The position numbers and the translations under genes were made by a program. This document shows, piece after piece, positions 50,662 through 50,880 of a DNA stretch of 50,880 bases. This DNA is from an uncultured Eubacteriales bacterium. GTDB taxonomy: Bacteria; Bacillota; Clostridia; Oscillospirales; Acutalibacteraceae. The notes beneath the pieces were generated by a model that was given only the letters and a program-made list of their open reading frames with translations, was not told where the DNA came from and did not search any database. Where the stretch lies: positions 1 to 50,880 of the forward strand of contig ONFG01000019.1 of the NCBI GenBank assembly GCA_900317025.1. The letters are read 5' to 3'. How positions within the stretch are numbered: the first letter of the stretch is position 1; each line of letters starts with the position of its first letter.

Positions 50662-50825
50662 AAAAAACAAACGAAGCCGATACCAAAAGTTGGCACAGCT
50701 TCTAAAAGCTTATATAGATTTCTTTTCCAGCGTCCGTCAACAGACTTATTCGTATTTATCGAATAAACGAAGTGCAAAACGCCGCGCATTGCGGCAGCGT
50801 TTCAGGATGTGAAATTGTCAATAAT
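50662..50825 (-). ncRNA. Candidate small RNA upstream of the pilus operon
   Basis: Between a promoter at 50832-50861 and a terminator-like hairpin (GAAGC/GCTTC arms 50673-50702, then a T-rich stretch at 50662-50672 on the minus strand) lie about 164 bases. They contain GCCGC/GCGGC and TTATTCG/CGAATAA stems. A 47-codon frame (50646-50789) starts without a ribosome-binding site. I do not recognise an RNA family; the 5' and 3' ends do not pair as in 6S RNA. Confidence 0.3.
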
Positions 50826-50831
50826 ACTTGT

Positions 50832-50861
50832 ACTATACTTTTGTTGTCTGGATTGTGTCAA
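50832..50861 (-). promoter_or_regulatory. Sigma-A promoter near the right edge
   Basis: TTGACA (50856-50861), 18 bases, TATAGT (50832-50837) on the minus strand, pointing to the candidate small RNA. Confidence 0.5.
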
Positions 50862-50880
50862 GTTTTATTTTACACCATCA

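Noticed and set aside
50646-50789. 47-codon open frame on the minus strand
   Set aside because: There is no ribosome-binding site and it spans a terminator-like hairpin; it is more likely chance inside a structured RNA or repeat.

Overview
This window looks like a piece of a chromosome from a spore-forming gut Firmicute of the Oscillospiraceae/Ruminococcaceae type (class Clostridia). The reasons are: a sigma-K-like sporulation sigma factor with a hydrophobic pro-sequence; the conserved clostridial block nusB-M22-xseA-xseB-ispA-dxs-tlyA-nadK-argR-recN; strong Shine-Dalgarno sites and A+T-rich sigma-A promoters in otherwise moderately GC-rich DNA; and dockerin-like, cohesin-like, starch-binding and LPxTG modules. 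This placement is inferred from gene content, not from a marker gene. Most genes are on the minus strand. I found no rRNA, tRNA, CRISPR array, phage or transposase.

Layout. 1-2.8 kb: two leucine-rich-repeat (BspA-like) surface proteins, each with a membrane anchor. 3-8 kb: trpB2, rnz, a class I aminotransferase and bioY behind a palindromic operator. 8.2-14.7 kb: riboflavin operon under an FMN riboswitch (ribD-ribE-ribBA-ribH), continuing into a HAD phosphatase and a GH31 alpha-glucosidase. 14.8-17.8 kb: a kinase with a zinc ribbon and an FHA-like tail, plus two membrane proteins. 18-19.9 kb: CPBP protease and tadA. 19.9-22.6 kb: a secreted zincin with starch-binding and dockerin-like modules whose signal peptide lies in another frame. 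22.6-24.1 kb: tandem and interspersed hairpin repeats around udg. 24.2-30 kb: a TetR regulator and an ECF transporter operon carrying two transcobalamin-like surface proteins. 30-41.7 kb: HAD and DegT enzymes, then the housekeeping block. 41.8-43.4 kb: sigK and, divergently, a cohesin-like lipoprotein. 43.5-50.5 kb: a pilus operon (two pilins and a large fibro-slime tip protein) with no sortase in view.

How the parts may work together. Several units point to nutrient capture at the cell surface: the ECF operon has an alpha/alpha-barrel protein and a DUF4430 protein, the two folds that make up animal intrinsic factor/transcobalamin, which suggests corrinoid capture. The cohesin-like lipoprotein, the dockerin/CBM25-like zincin and the pili suggest assembly of enzymes or adhesins on the surface. 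The most unusual items are the split transcobalamin-like operon, the dockerin gene with a lesion exactly where its first calcium loop should be, the cohesin-like lipoprotein, and two families of hairpin-rich non-coding repeats.
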